DNA from: Leptospira_A sp046736045
Lineage (GTDB): Bacteria; Spirochaetota; Leptospiria; Leptospirales; Leptospiraceae
Assembly (NCBI RefSeq): GCF_046736045.1
Contig: NZ_CP177134.1
Location: forward strand, 3,162,001 to 3,226,000
Direction: 5' to 3'
Length of the DNA: 64,000 nt
Numbering within the stretch: position 1 is the stretch's first letter; every line of letters starts with the position of its first letter. Below are positions 25,259 to 33,856 of this stretch, one piece after another. The notes below the pieces were generated by a model. That model searched no databases, had not been told where the DNA came from, and saw only the letters and a list, made by a program, of their open reading frames with translations. The translations under genes were made by a program, and so were the position numbers.

Positions 25259-26350
25259 ATGCCAACAGACGTCGTTTCTCAAACTTCCCCAAAGAGAGTG
25301 CTCGTTGTTGAAGACGAACGGATCATTGCCATCAATATCTGTTCCACTCTCAAACAATTCGGTTATGCCTCCGAATATGTATCCGAAGGACAGGCAGCGA
25401 TTGACTGCGTTGACAATCAGTTATTTGATCTGGTTCTCATGGATATCATGTTAAATGGAGAAATGGACGGAATCGAAGCTGCAAAAATCATCAAAAGAAG
25501 AAAAGATCTTCCGATTATCTACTTAACCGCCTATTCGGACGATTCCACTTTGGACAGAGCCAAATCCACGGAACCGTTCGGTTATCTGATCAAGCCGTTT
25601 AACAGTCGTGATTTGTATATTTCTGTCGAGATGGCGATTTATAAATCACGCATTCAAAAACAATTGAAAGATTTTCAAAACAAATTGTCGGAAACTCAAA
25701 AATGGGAAACCATAGGTTTGGTTGCCGCAAGTATTTCCCATGATATCAACAATCCGCTCACATCGATTTTGAATCTTGCAGAACTGATCGTAAGAGACGC
25801 ATCCCAGATCGGCCAAAAATCGATTGGTGAAAATGCAAAAAAAATCAGTGAAGAATCCGAACGAATCGCAAAGATCATCAAAAATCTGGTTTCCTATTCG
25901 CAAACCACTTCTACTTTGCTTACTTATTCCGATCTTTACCAAATCATGCTTGAGACCAGATCCTTTTTGCACCAATATTTTTTGAAAGAAGGTATTCAGT
26001 GTGAAATAGAATCGGACAAGTTGCCACTTTACTTTTGTCAGAGCCAAAAAATCAAACAGGTTTTTTTAAATCTATTGCAGGATTCACGTGCACGTGTGTT
26101 GCATCATTCGGACTCTTCCGACAGAAAGATTTCCATTTTGCTTCAATCGGAAGAACAGGCAGATGAAAAAAACATAAAAATCCAAATCAACGACAACGGA
26201 AAAGAAGATCCGTCCAAACTTTTGCCAAGTCAAAATACATTGGATATCACCCGCAACTTAATTCAGGAACACGAAGGAAAATTGGAAAGAAACGATTGGA
26301 TCAATGGAGGTTCCTGGATCATCACTCTTCCGATTCTGAAGGAAACTTGA
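25259..26350 (+). CDS. Receiver-histidine kinase hybrid with degenerate ATPase
   Basis: A 363-aa cytoplasmic protein. Receiver domain at about 12-130, complete with VEDE, VLMDIM (phosphoacceptor Asp near residue 61), YLTAYS and IKPF. A dimerisation and phosphotransfer helix pair follows, with the H-box SISHDINNPLTSI near residue 160, and then a short HATPase region. That region is degenerate: the N-box reads LNLLQDSRAR, the G1 box INDNGKED lacks the second Gly, and no GLGL loop is visible. It may not autophosphorylate efficiently. Role unknown; it may be a phosphorelay intermediate. Confidence 0.85.
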   Translation: MPTDVVSQTSPKRVLVVEDERIIAINICSTLKQFGYASEYVSEGQAAIDCVDNQLFDLVLMDIMLNGEMDGIEAAKIIKRRKDLPIIYLTAYSDDSTLDRAKSTEPFGYLIKPFNSRDLYISVEMAIYKSRIQKQLKDFQNKLSETQKWETIGLVAASISHDINNPLTSILNLAELIVRDASQIGQKSIGENAKKISEESERIAKIIKNLVSYSQTTSTLLTYSDLYQIMLETRSFLHQYFLKEGIQCEIESDKLPLYFCQSQKIKQVFLNLLQDSRARVLHHSDSSDRKISILLQSEEQADEKNIKIQINDNGKEDPSKLLPSQNTLDITRNLIQEHEGKLERNDWINGGSWIITLPILKET

Positions 26351-26352
26351 AA

Positions 26353-26868
26353 TCAAGTGACTTTGGATTTGGACTTTTCCCAGGTTTTTTTTTCGACTTT
26401 CTGCAATTCGAAATCCTCCGTCTCGTCTTCATCAATTGATTTCAGAAAGACTTCAATTCTTGCGGAATGAATCAGCCAATGATCTTCGCAAAGCAGGCGT
26501 TCGATGTTTTTTTTAAAATCCCGAAAATACGACTCCGCGAGTTCGAAATTCCCCGAATAGTCGAACAAAATAGCAAGACAGATCCTATACAAAATCTCAT
26601 TTCGAAGGCCAAGATCGGAATCGGATCTCAGCTCCTCTAATTTCTTCTGATTGTCAATGAAAATGGATCTTTTGTTTTTTCCTTCGTGAACATAAACATG
26701 GTAATTGACCGTTCCAGGAATTCTTTCCCCTGAATATGTTTTGAGCATGAAAACTCTCCCGAAAGTCTCGGACTTTTGTATAAAAATTATGTCAGTTTCA
26801 CTTTTGGATGCAAACCCTTTTCCTAAAATTTTAACAAATTTATCCTGATGATTTGAAAGGTTTTTCAT
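26353..26868 (-). CDS. Conserved-looking protein of unknown function
   Basis: A 171-aa soluble protein I do not recognise. The N-terminal half (FGRVFMLKTYSGERI, VNYHVYVHEGK) looks like beta strands, and residues about 75-150 are helical, ending in a Lys/Glu-rich tail. No signal peptide or membrane segment. It is convergent with the REC-kinase gene (2-base gap) and divergent from lptD across about 90 bases. The clean frame, ATG start and protein-like composition support a real gene. Confidence 0.7.
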   Translation of the reverse strand: MKNLSNHQDKFVKILGKGFASKSETDIIFIQKSETFGRVFMLKTYSGERIPGTVNYHVYVHEGKNKRSIFIDNQKKLEELRSDSDLGLRNEILYRICLAILFDYSGNFELAESYFRDFKKNIERLLCEDHWLIHSARIEVFLKSIDEDETEDFELQKVEKKTWEKSKSKVT

Positions 26869-26957
26869 GATCGGAAACGGCGCAGATTTGCTTTTCCCAT
26901 TGATTTTTTGGCAAGAGTTGAAATCGTCGTTCTATACTTCCAAAGCATTCTTTTCTC

Positions 26958-29921
26958 GTGCGCAAATACCTACTTATCTTCTTTTTGGTCCCGCTTTATT
27001 CACCTCAATTGCGTTCGCAAGATACGGAGGGGTTGAAGTTATTATTTCCCGATTCCGTAGGTGGGCCCAAAACAAATCCGCAGGAAGAAGAAAGAAAAGC
27101 AACAGCACAATCCATCCAAAGAAATCTAGTTCAAAAATCCGTGGATACCATGACAGATCGCGAAGTGGATGATACTCTCCGCAACCTGGGCTTGAACAAT
27201 CAGGGAACCATTTATATAAAGAGGGAACGTTTGAGGGAAGCATTGGTTCCTCCTCTCGCACCGGAGCTGACTCCGGAAAGTATCCTGAGTTCACAGAAGA
27301 AAAAAGAATCCCCGATCCAAATTCAAAATGCGGCGGAAGGACAACTCCTCAATATCGATAAAACCCAAGGAGGGGTTTTGGTTTTACGCGGAAAAGTAAA
27401 ACTGAAAATCCGAGGTGGTGAATTGGAAGCGGATTCCGTATCCATAGATTCTACCAGGCAGGAAATTTATGCGGAAGGAGGAGTCGAGTATCGCGACGGT
27501 CAGGCAAAAGTTACCGGAGAAAGATTTCTTTATGATATCAAACTCAACCAGGGTGTTGTTTATAATTCGAAACTCAGCGTATACCCTTCTTTTTTTATAG
27601 GACAAAAACTCAAACGTTTGGATGAAAAACGTTATCTTTTGGAAATGGGATACTTTACCGCTTGTAATGCGGAACTTCCTCACGAATCCTTCCAGGCTAA
27701 AAAAATCATGATCCACGATGATAAGTCGGTAGTTGCTTATATGGTGACATACAAAGTAGGCGGCACTCCCTTATTTTGGCTGCCTGTATTGTACAACTCC
27801 CAGTCCGGAAACGGATGGATGGTTCAGATGGGAAAAAACAATACACAAGGCTGGTTCATGCAAAACAGCTATCAGTGGTCCGATCCTTATCCCAATTCCA
27901 TATTTTTAGCAAACGGCTACAAGTTCAGGTTCGATCTATACGAAAAAACAGGACAAGCAGTCAATCTTGAACTTTGGAAAGTTTCACCTAACTTAAACTA
28001 CAATATTAATCTTGGTTACGCGAACTATAAAAAAAATGCGATCACAAGTGCGTATGAAGATAGATTCAAAAATTTCGGAATCGGAAATACCGCAGTTACA
28101 AATACAGTGGATAGGGGCGAACAATTTCCTGGCCTGGGACTACCTTATAGAAATACCGGTGTGGATTACGATCCTTGGTGGAAAGGTGAATTCAGGATCA
28201 ATGCCAAAGGAAACGATTTCAATAAAGACGTAACCAGAAACTTACAGTTGGTATACGAGAACTACAGCAATTACAGATACAATTACGAATTCGGAAATCG
28301 TTATGAACCGTCCAATTCGATTCAGTCTCTTTTTACACAAAGAGATGTAAGATACGGAAATATTAGAAATCTTTTGAACTGGACTTTGAATTACACGGAA
28401 AACCGGGGTGACTTGAGTGTTCATATGGGACTGAGTAGAACCATGCTCTATCAGTTGCAGGCAAACAAATACTTTGCAGCTCAGGATAGTCTTCCAAGCG
28501 TTACAGTCAGAAATTCAACCCAAGTGGGAACAACCCCCTATTGGAATAGTCCCATTTATTGGGATTTGACATTTCAGACAAATATCAACCGTTTGTATGG
28601 AGCGCCCACTCAATCGAAAATTCCATATACAAACACGACGGATATCAACGGCCAGTATAAGGATTACGTGTTGAGAACCCAAACGATGGTTCTCGGCGAA
28701 ACCGGATTTCGATCTCCCATTGCTTTGGGAACGTATGCATCGTTCACTCCATCCGTATACACCGGTGCACAAAAATTAACGGTGGAATATCCCGGAAGCG
28801 GGACCGATTCGAATAGTCCCGACTTGCAATCCAATAAAGCATATACGAATATACTAAAACAACAATCCTATCAGTATGTCCGCCAGGCGCATACGACCAG
28901 ACTGGGAATTCCCGAAATCTTTTTCAGCACTACATACAGAAGATTGGATGCATCAAAAGCAGAACTAAAAGACCCTGTTCTCGGAACGATTCGCCAGCAC
29001 GAAGCGGAATTCGCATTGGAAAGTTATGCTTTAAGCGATTGGGATATCTCTCTCAGAACCATTCGCGATTTGAGAAATATTTCATCCGAATACAACCCGG
29101 GCATTGCAAATACACAAAGATGGTATTATACGGTTCTCAGGATCGGCGGTTTTATCGACTTTGTAGACGGATTCAAAACAAGAAGACCCAGCTTGCTGGA
29201 ACGAAAAAGAAATTTTTATTCGGGTATTTTTATCAATAACGATTACGTTCATCATACTCCTCAGAATCGTCCTCTTTCCAATAACCTAACTCTCTCCTAT
29301 AAAATGGGGGGTTTCTCCTGGCCAGTCGTTCGTGCTTTCCGAAGTTTGGAAATGGGATCTACATGGTATCATGTCTATAAGGACAATTATCTTGATAGTT
29401 ACAGGTTTTTCTTCCGAACGGATACCAAGTTGACAAGATACGCAGGTATCGAACTGGAATTGGATTCTCGCGTAACAGAACCTTGGCGATTAACGGCGCT
29501 TGCTCAAGGTCAATTTTACGCGTTGTCCACAACACCGGAACTTTATACTTCGCAGTCAGGAACCAATTACGACCAAACAACGATCTGGGAAGATACCGCA
29601 GCAGGCACTGGATTGCAAGGCCAGGACAAAAGGCAAAAGGCGGTATTCAATATCAACAGGTTTATGATGACCTTAAAATTGGATCTTCATAACTGGGAAT
29701 ACAGACTCGGCTATAGTATGAACTTACGTGCGTTACCTGGTGGACTCAGTGGGAACAACCAATTGACATTTTACGATCAATCCGTATATTTTTCAGTCAA
29801 CCTGACAAACTTCAGCTTCGGAGATTCCGCGTCATCTACCGCAACAAGAGTGAGATTGTATAGATTCAGAAAACGACCTTTGGATGGCACAACTGCCGGA
29901 ATTTCCTCGGAGTCACAATAA
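26958..29921 (+). CDS. lptD: LptD-like LPS-assembly outer-membrane protein
   Basis: A 987-aa protein with a signal peptide (KYLLIFFLVPLYS), an OstA/LptA-like periplasmic beta domain at about 115-220 (GVLVLRGKVKLKIRGGELEADSV, read in shorter pieces, is the typical pattern) and a long C-terminal beta-barrel rich in aromatic and polar strands. LptD inserts lipopolysaccharide into the outer leaflet with LptE. It starts at GTG 26958: an in-frame stop lies at 26919 and no ATG is available between. It overlaps the following sugar transferase gene by one base, linking LPS export to O-antigen initiation. The barrel is diverged, so the call rests on the OstA domain plus architecture. Confidence 0.82.
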   Translation: MRKYLLIFFLVPLYSPQLRSQDTEGLKLLFPDSVGGPKTNPQEEERKATAQSIQRNLVQKSVDTMTDREVDDTLRNLGLNNQGTIYIKRERLREALVPPLAPELTPESILSSQKKKESPIQIQNAAEGQLLNIDKTQGGVLVLRGKVKLKIRGGELEADSVSIDSTRQEIYAEGGVEYRDGQAKVTGERFLYDIKLNQGVVYNSKLSVYPSFFIGQKLKRLDEKRYLLEMGYFTACNAELPHESFQAKKIMIHDDKSVVAYMVTYKVGGTPLFWLPVLYNSQSGNGWMVQMGKNNTQGWFMQNSYQWSDPYPNSIFLANGYKFRFDLYEKTGQAVNLELWKVSPNLNYNINLGYANYKKNAITSAYEDRFKNFGIGNTAVTNTVDRGEQFPGLGLPYRNTGVDYDPWWKGEFRINAKGNDFNKDVTRNLQLVYENYSNYRYNYEFGNRYEPSNSIQSLFTQRDVRYGNIRNLLNWTLNYTENRGDLSVHMGLSRTMLYQLQANKYFAAQDSLPSVTVRNSTQVGTTPYWNSPIYWDLTFQTNINRLYGAPTQSKIPYTNTTDINGQYKDYVLRTQTMVLGETGFRSPIALGTYASFTPSVYTGAQKLTVEYPGSGTDSNSPDLQSNKAYTNILKQQSYQYVRQAHTTRLGIPEIFFSTTYRRLDASKAELKDPVLGTIRQHEAEFALESYALSDWDISLRTIRDLRNISSEYNPGIANTQRWYYTVLRIGGFIDFVDGFKTRRPSLLERKRNFYSGIFINNDYVHHTPQNRPLSNNLTLSYKMGGFSWPVVRAFRSLEMGSTWYHVYKDNYLDSYRFFFRTDTKLTRYAGIELELDSRVTEPWRLTALAQGQFYALSTTPELYTSQSGTNYDQTTIWEDTAAGTGLQGQDKRQKAVFNINRFMMTLKLDLHNWEYRLGYSMNLRALPGGLSGNNQLTFYDQSVYFSVNLTNFSFGDSASSTATRVRLYRFRKRPLDGTTAGISSESQ

Positions 29922-31327
29922 TGTTAAAAGAAAGAAGCCAATCCTTCAAACTATTATTCCTGTTCACGGACTTGTTCATTGCCGGATTCAGTTTCGGACT
30001 GTCATTTTTTATACGTTACTATTTGTTAGATGATTCGGAATTCCAAAGACAAGTCATTGATGTAAACAATTATCTGATTTTAGCAATCGTTCTGGCATTA
30101 ACACAAATTTTCGCCTTTTTATCAATTGATTTGTATCATCCCAGAAGAGGACTTTCCTTCACTGATGAATTTTTCGGAATCGTTTCCGGAGTGGGATTGA
30201 ATTTAGTCATCGTATTGGCACTTTTATTTTTCATCAGAGGAGAAAGTTTCTCCAGATTGGTGATCACATATTTTGCATTAGGTGCAATTGTCAGTATAAG
30301 CATCGCCCATTTGGTTTTGCGGGGAATTCTAAGGATCCTCAGAAAAAGAGGATATAACCTTCGTTCGGTGGTTGTAATAGGAACAGGCAAGTCCGCCAAA
30401 AATTTTGCAGATTCCATTCAAAAACATTCCATTTACGGATATGTTGTGAAAGGACTTTTTACCGGCAAAGTTTCTTTGAACCTTGGGGAATCCAAATACC
30501 AAATACTGGGAAATGTAAAAAAGCTCGAAGACTATGTAAAATCAAATGAAGTGGATTTGCTCGTTTATGCTTTTTCTCATGATGAAGGCGATTTTTTAAA
30601 AGAAGTGATAGATACATCCGATTATTACGGAATCGACCTCAAAGTAATCCCGAGCTACGAAGAAATCATTACTGCAAAAGGCAGAACGGAAATCATAGAT
30701 GGAATTCCGATTATTTCGATCAGAAATATTCCTTTGCGATTGGGATACAATCGTGTGATCAAAAGAAGTTTTGATATCGCATTCTCCTTGTTATTCATTC
30801 TTCTTTTCAGTCCTTTTTATCTTTTGATCAGCATATTGATAAAACTTACAAGTCCGGGACCTGTTTTTTACAAACAGGAACGTATCGGTTTGGACAATCG
30901 GGTTTTCGGAATGATGAAATTCCGCTCCATGATCGTTCAAAAGAAAACGGATTCGGACACTCTCTGGACGACCAAAGATGATCCGAGAGTTACTAAAATA
31001 GGCGCCGTATTACGCAAACTTTCGTTAGATGAAACTCCTCAGTTTTTCAATGTTCTGTTCGGAGATATGTCCGTTGTCGGTCCGAGACCGGAAAGGCCGT
31101 TTTATGTGGAGAAATTTCAGACGGAACATCATCAGTATATGAGAAGGCATGCCGCTAAGGCGGGTATAACTGGTTGGGCACAAGTCCAGGGTTTACGCGG
31201 GGATACTTCCATCGAAAAACGAATTGAAGCTGATATATATTATATAGAAAACTGGAGTTTGATCTTTGATATCAAAATTATCATTCTAACTCCATGGAAA
31301 GCGGTTGTTGACAGAAATGCATATTAA
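29921..31327 (+). CDS. Polyprenyl-phosphate hexose-1-phosphate transferase (WbaP/WcaJ type)
   Basis: A 468-aa membrane enzyme. Four hydrophobic helices (about 8-135), a Rossmann-like central domain (about 145-265), a fifth helix and the C-terminal sugar-phosphate transferase domain (about 275-468). Family motifs present: KRSFDIAFSL, SPGPVFYKQERIG, MKFRSM, GPRPERP near residue 386 and AGITGWAQVQG. It moves a sugar-1-phosphate to undecaprenyl phosphate, starting an O-antigen or exopolysaccharide repeat. Sugar specificity cannot be told. Coupled to lptD by a TAATG overlap. Confidence 0.92.
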   Translation: MLKERSQSFKLLFLFTDLFIAGFSFGLSFFIRYYLLDDSEFQRQVIDVNNYLILAIVLALTQIFAFLSIDLYHPRRGLSFTDEFFGIVSGVGLNLVIVLALLFFIRGESFSRLVITYFALGAIVSISIAHLVLRGILRILRKRGYNLRSVVVIGTGKSAKNFADSIQKHSIYGYVVKGLFTGKVSLNLGESKYQILGNVKKLEDYVKSNEVDLLVYAFSHDEGDFLKEVIDTSDYYGIDLKVIPSYEEIITAKGRTEIIDGIPIISIRNIPLRLGYNRVIKRSFDIAFSLLFILLFSPFYLLISILIKLTSPGPVFYKQERIGLDNRVFGMMKFRSMIVQKKTDSDTLWTTKDDPRVTKIGAVLRKLSLDETPQFFNVLFGDMSVVGPRPERPFYVEKFQTEHHQYMRRHAAKAGITGWAQVQGLRGDTSIEKRIEADIYYIENWSLIFDIKIIILTPWKAVVDRNAY

Positions 31328-31339
31328 AGGAAGAAGATT

Positions 31340-31624
31340 ATGGATGAAAAACAGTTAAGGACAATTGCGGGACTTTCGAAACTCAATATCAACGATAATG
31401 AAATTGAAGGTATGTTAGGTGATTTTTCCAGAATCGTAAAATATGTGGATGATATAAAAAATCTGGACACTTCCTCGATCGGTGACGATGAAATTTACGG
31501 CCAGACGATGCAGGTTCTAAGAAAAGATATCGCAGAGAATGCACTTCGTCGGGATGACCTGGCAAAAATCGCACCATCGTATGAGAACGGTTATGTTGTT
31601 GTTCCAAAGGTTATAGAAACATGA
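31340..31624 (+). CDS. gatC: Glu/Asp-tRNA amidotransferase subunit C
   Basis: A 94-aa GatC, the small subunit that bridges GatA and GatB in the tRNA-dependent amidotransferase. Typical features: an N-terminal helix with AGLSKLNI, the NDNEIE-GMLGDFSRIVKYVDDI segment (conserved in pieces), and a C-terminal LRRDD followed by a GYVVVPKVIE end. RBS AGGAAGAAG. It overlaps gatA by four bases. gatB is not in the window. Confidence 0.93.
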   Translation: MDEKQLRTIAGLSKLNINDNEIEGMLGDFSRIVKYVDDIKNLDTSSIGDDEIYGQTMQVLRKDIAENALRRDDLAKIAPSYENGYVVVPKVIET

Positions 31625-33087
31625 AAGAATTATTCAAATTATCCTATTCAAAAATCAAAGAAGGTCTCGGGAAAGGGGATTTTTCATCCGTTGATTTGGT
31701 GAATTCCTATTACGACCGGATTGATGAAACGCAGCCTAAGATCAAAGCATTCCTCGAAACCAATCGTGAGAAGGCAACCAATCAGGCCAAAACAAGCGAT
31801 GAAAGAAGAAAATCCGGAAAAGCATTTTCCGATTTTGACGGAATCCCGGTCGCAATCAAAGACAATATATGTGTGACAGGTGAAATCACTTCTTGTTCTT
31901 CAAAAATCCTGGAAAATTTCCGATCTCCTTATGATGCGACTGTCATTTCAAGATTAAAGGACAAAGGATTCATATTTTTACCAAGAACCAATATGGACGA
32001 ATTTGCAATGGGTTCTTCTACCGAAAACAGTGCATTTCAAACCACCACCAATCCGTTCGATACCTCAAGAATTCCTGGAGGATCTAGCGGTGGTTCGGCG
32101 GCAGCGGTTTCATCAGGAATGGTTCCCATCGCTTTGGGCTCTGATACTGGCGGATCAATCCGCCAACCTGCTTCTCTTTGCGGAATCTGGGGATTAAAAC
32201 CTACATACGGAAGAATTTCAAGATACGGTTTGGTTGCCTATGCATCCAGCCTGGATCAAATCGGCCCGTTTTCAAATGATATTCAAGGTGTAGTTGATTT
32301 ATTTTCCGTATTGAACGGACGGGACGAAAGGGACCAAACAACTGCTATAGGTAAATCCTTTGCCGCTGAAAATGTCAAAACCAAATCCTGGAAAGGTGTG
32401 AAAGTAGGCATCATGCCTACCAATGCATCCGACTGGTCTCCCAGCGTATTGAAAAAATACGAAGACATGAAAAAGAATCTGGAGAAAGAAGGAGCGATAC
32501 TGAAAGAATTGGATTTTTCGGTATTCAGTTATTCAATTCCCATCTATTATCTCATTGCCACTGCGGAATGTTCTTCCAACTTATCCCGGTTTGATGGAAT
32601 TCGTTACGGTTTGAGAGTGGAAGGAAGCGGAAAACTGGAAGACTTGTATGTAGAATCCAGATCTGCCGGATTTGGAGATGAAGTTAAAAGAAGAATCCTT
32701 CTCGGAACTTTTTCCTTAAGTTCCGGTTATTATGATGCGTATTACGGAAAAGCGCAAAAAGCGAGAGTGATGATTCGCAAACAATACGATTCTTTTTTTA
32801 AAGAAGTGGATGTCATATTGCAACCAACATCACCTACAACCGCTTTTAAGATCGGAGAAAAAACAAAAGATCCTATCCAAATGTATCTTGCCGATGTACT
32901 TACAACAAGCGTTAACCTCGCGGGAGTTCCTGCGATCAGTTGCCCGGCAGGTGTCGATGAAAACGGATTACCGATAGGAATGCAATTGACAACTTCCCAT
33001 TTCGAAGAAGAATCCCTTCTTTCCTTTGCAAGTGCTTTGGCACAGTTACCCGACACGGCGATTACTTTACCTTCACAAATTCAATAA
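31621..33087 (+). CDS. gatA: Glu/Asp-tRNA amidotransferase subunit A
   Basis: A 488-aa amidase-signature enzyme that releases ammonia from glutamine for conversion of misacylated Glu-tRNA(Gln) to Gln-tRNA(Gln). The Ser-cisSer-Lys triad is present: Lys in VAIKDNIC near residue 79, GGSSGGSAAAV with cis-Ser, and SDTGGSIRQPA with the nucleophile near residue 178. Since the window also encodes AsnRS, the complex here is probably needed mainly for Gln-tRNA. hisF follows after 1 base. Confidence 0.96.
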   Translation: MKELFKLSYSKIKEGLGKGDFSSVDLVNSYYDRIDETQPKIKAFLETNREKATNQAKTSDERRKSGKAFSDFDGIPVAIKDNICVTGEITSCSSKILENFRSPYDATVISRLKDKGFIFLPRTNMDEFAMGSSTENSAFQTTTNPFDTSRIPGGSSGGSAAAVSSGMVPIALGSDTGGSIRQPASLCGIWGLKPTYGRISRYGLVAYASSLDQIGPFSNDIQGVVDLFSVLNGRDERDQTTAIGKSFAAENVKTKSWKGVKVGIMPTNASDWSPSVLKKYEDMKKNLEKEGAILKELDFSVFSYSIPIYYLIATAECSSNLSRFDGIRYGLRVEGSGKLEDLYVESRSAGFGDEVKRRILLGTFSLSSGYYDAYYGKAQKARVMIRKQYDSFFKEVDVILQPTSPTTAFKIGEKTKDPIQMYLADVLTTSVNLAGVPAISCPAGVDENGLPIGMQLTTSHFEEESLLSFASALAQLPDTAITLPSQIQ

Positions 33088-33088
33088 G

Positions 33089-33856
33089 ATGGACGAGCTA
33101 ACCAAACGTGTAATTCCCTGTTTAGATATCAAAGCAGGGAGGGTAGTCAAAGGGGTCAATTTTGTAAATCTTGTGGACGCAGGTGATCCGGTATCTTGTG
33201 CAATCGCTTATGAAGCGAACCAAGCTGACGAATTATGTTTTTTAGATATCACTGCCTCCAGTGATAAAAGGGATATTTTATTAAACCTGGTGGAAGAAGT
33301 GGCCAGTAAAATATTCATTCCTTTTACAGTCGGAGGCGGTATACGCACGTTAGAGGATGTTCGTTCCGTATTGAATAAAGGTGCGGACAAAGTTTCAATC
33401 AATACTGCGGCATTCCAAAGACCCGCCTTGTTAACTGAGTCCAGCCAAATTTACGGCTCCCAATGCATCGTATGTGCAATTGATTCGAAATACAATCAGG
33501 AACGAAAACGTTTTGAAGTGTATTTGAACGGAGGACGCACGGAAACGGGAAGAGACGCATTGGAATGGGGTCTTGAGGCCGCCGAACTGGGTGCAGGTGA
33601 GATTCTTTTGACTTCCATGGACAAAGACGGAACCAAAGACGGATTCGATATAAGCCTTCTCAAACAATTTACCTCCAATCTTAGCATTCCTGTCATCGCT
33701 TCAGGCGGAGCTGGGAATCCGGAACATATGTCGGAAGCGATCCTTCGGGGAGGAGCGGATGCAGTTCTTGCCGCATCCATTTTCCACTTCGGCGAATATT
33801 CCATCAAAGAAACAAAACAAACTATGAGGGAAATGGGTATCAAAGTTCGGCTATGA
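33089..33856 (+). CDS. hisF: Imidazole glycerol phosphate synthase cyclase subunit HisF
   Basis: A 255-aa TIM barrel that, with HisH, makes imidazole glycerol phosphate and AICAR from PRFAR in histidine synthesis. Catalytic Asp in PCLDIKAGR near residue 11 and the second in CAIDSK near residue 130; phosphate-binding loops GGGIRTLEDV and IASGGAGNPEH are intact. The start is the ATG at 33089, one base after gatA's stop; an in-frame start at 33026 would lie inside gatA. It is separated from other his genes and sits in a gatCA-symporter run, with its stop overlapping the next gene. Confidence 0.96.
   Translation: MDELTKRVIPCLDIKAGRVVKGVNFVNLVDAGDPVSCAIAYEANQADELCFLDITASSDKRDILLNLVEEVASKIFIPFTVGGGIRTLEDVRSVLNKGADKVSINTAAFQRPALLTESSQIYGSQCIVCAIDSKYNQERKRFEVYLNGGRTETGRDALEWGLEAAELGAGEILLTSMDKDGTKDGFDISLLKQFTSNLSIPVIASGGAGNPEHMSEAILRGGADAVLAASIFHFGEYSIKETKQTMREMGIKVRL

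Noticed and set aside
26867..27172. Plus-strand frame of 101 codons before and into lptD
   Set aside because: It overlaps the start of lptD out of frame and turns into a Lys/Ser-rich tail where lptD codes for a normal sequence; lptD is better supported.
33026..33088. Upstream start for hisF inside gatA
   Set aside because: The conserved HisF N-terminus begins at the ATG at 33089, immediately after gatA's stop.
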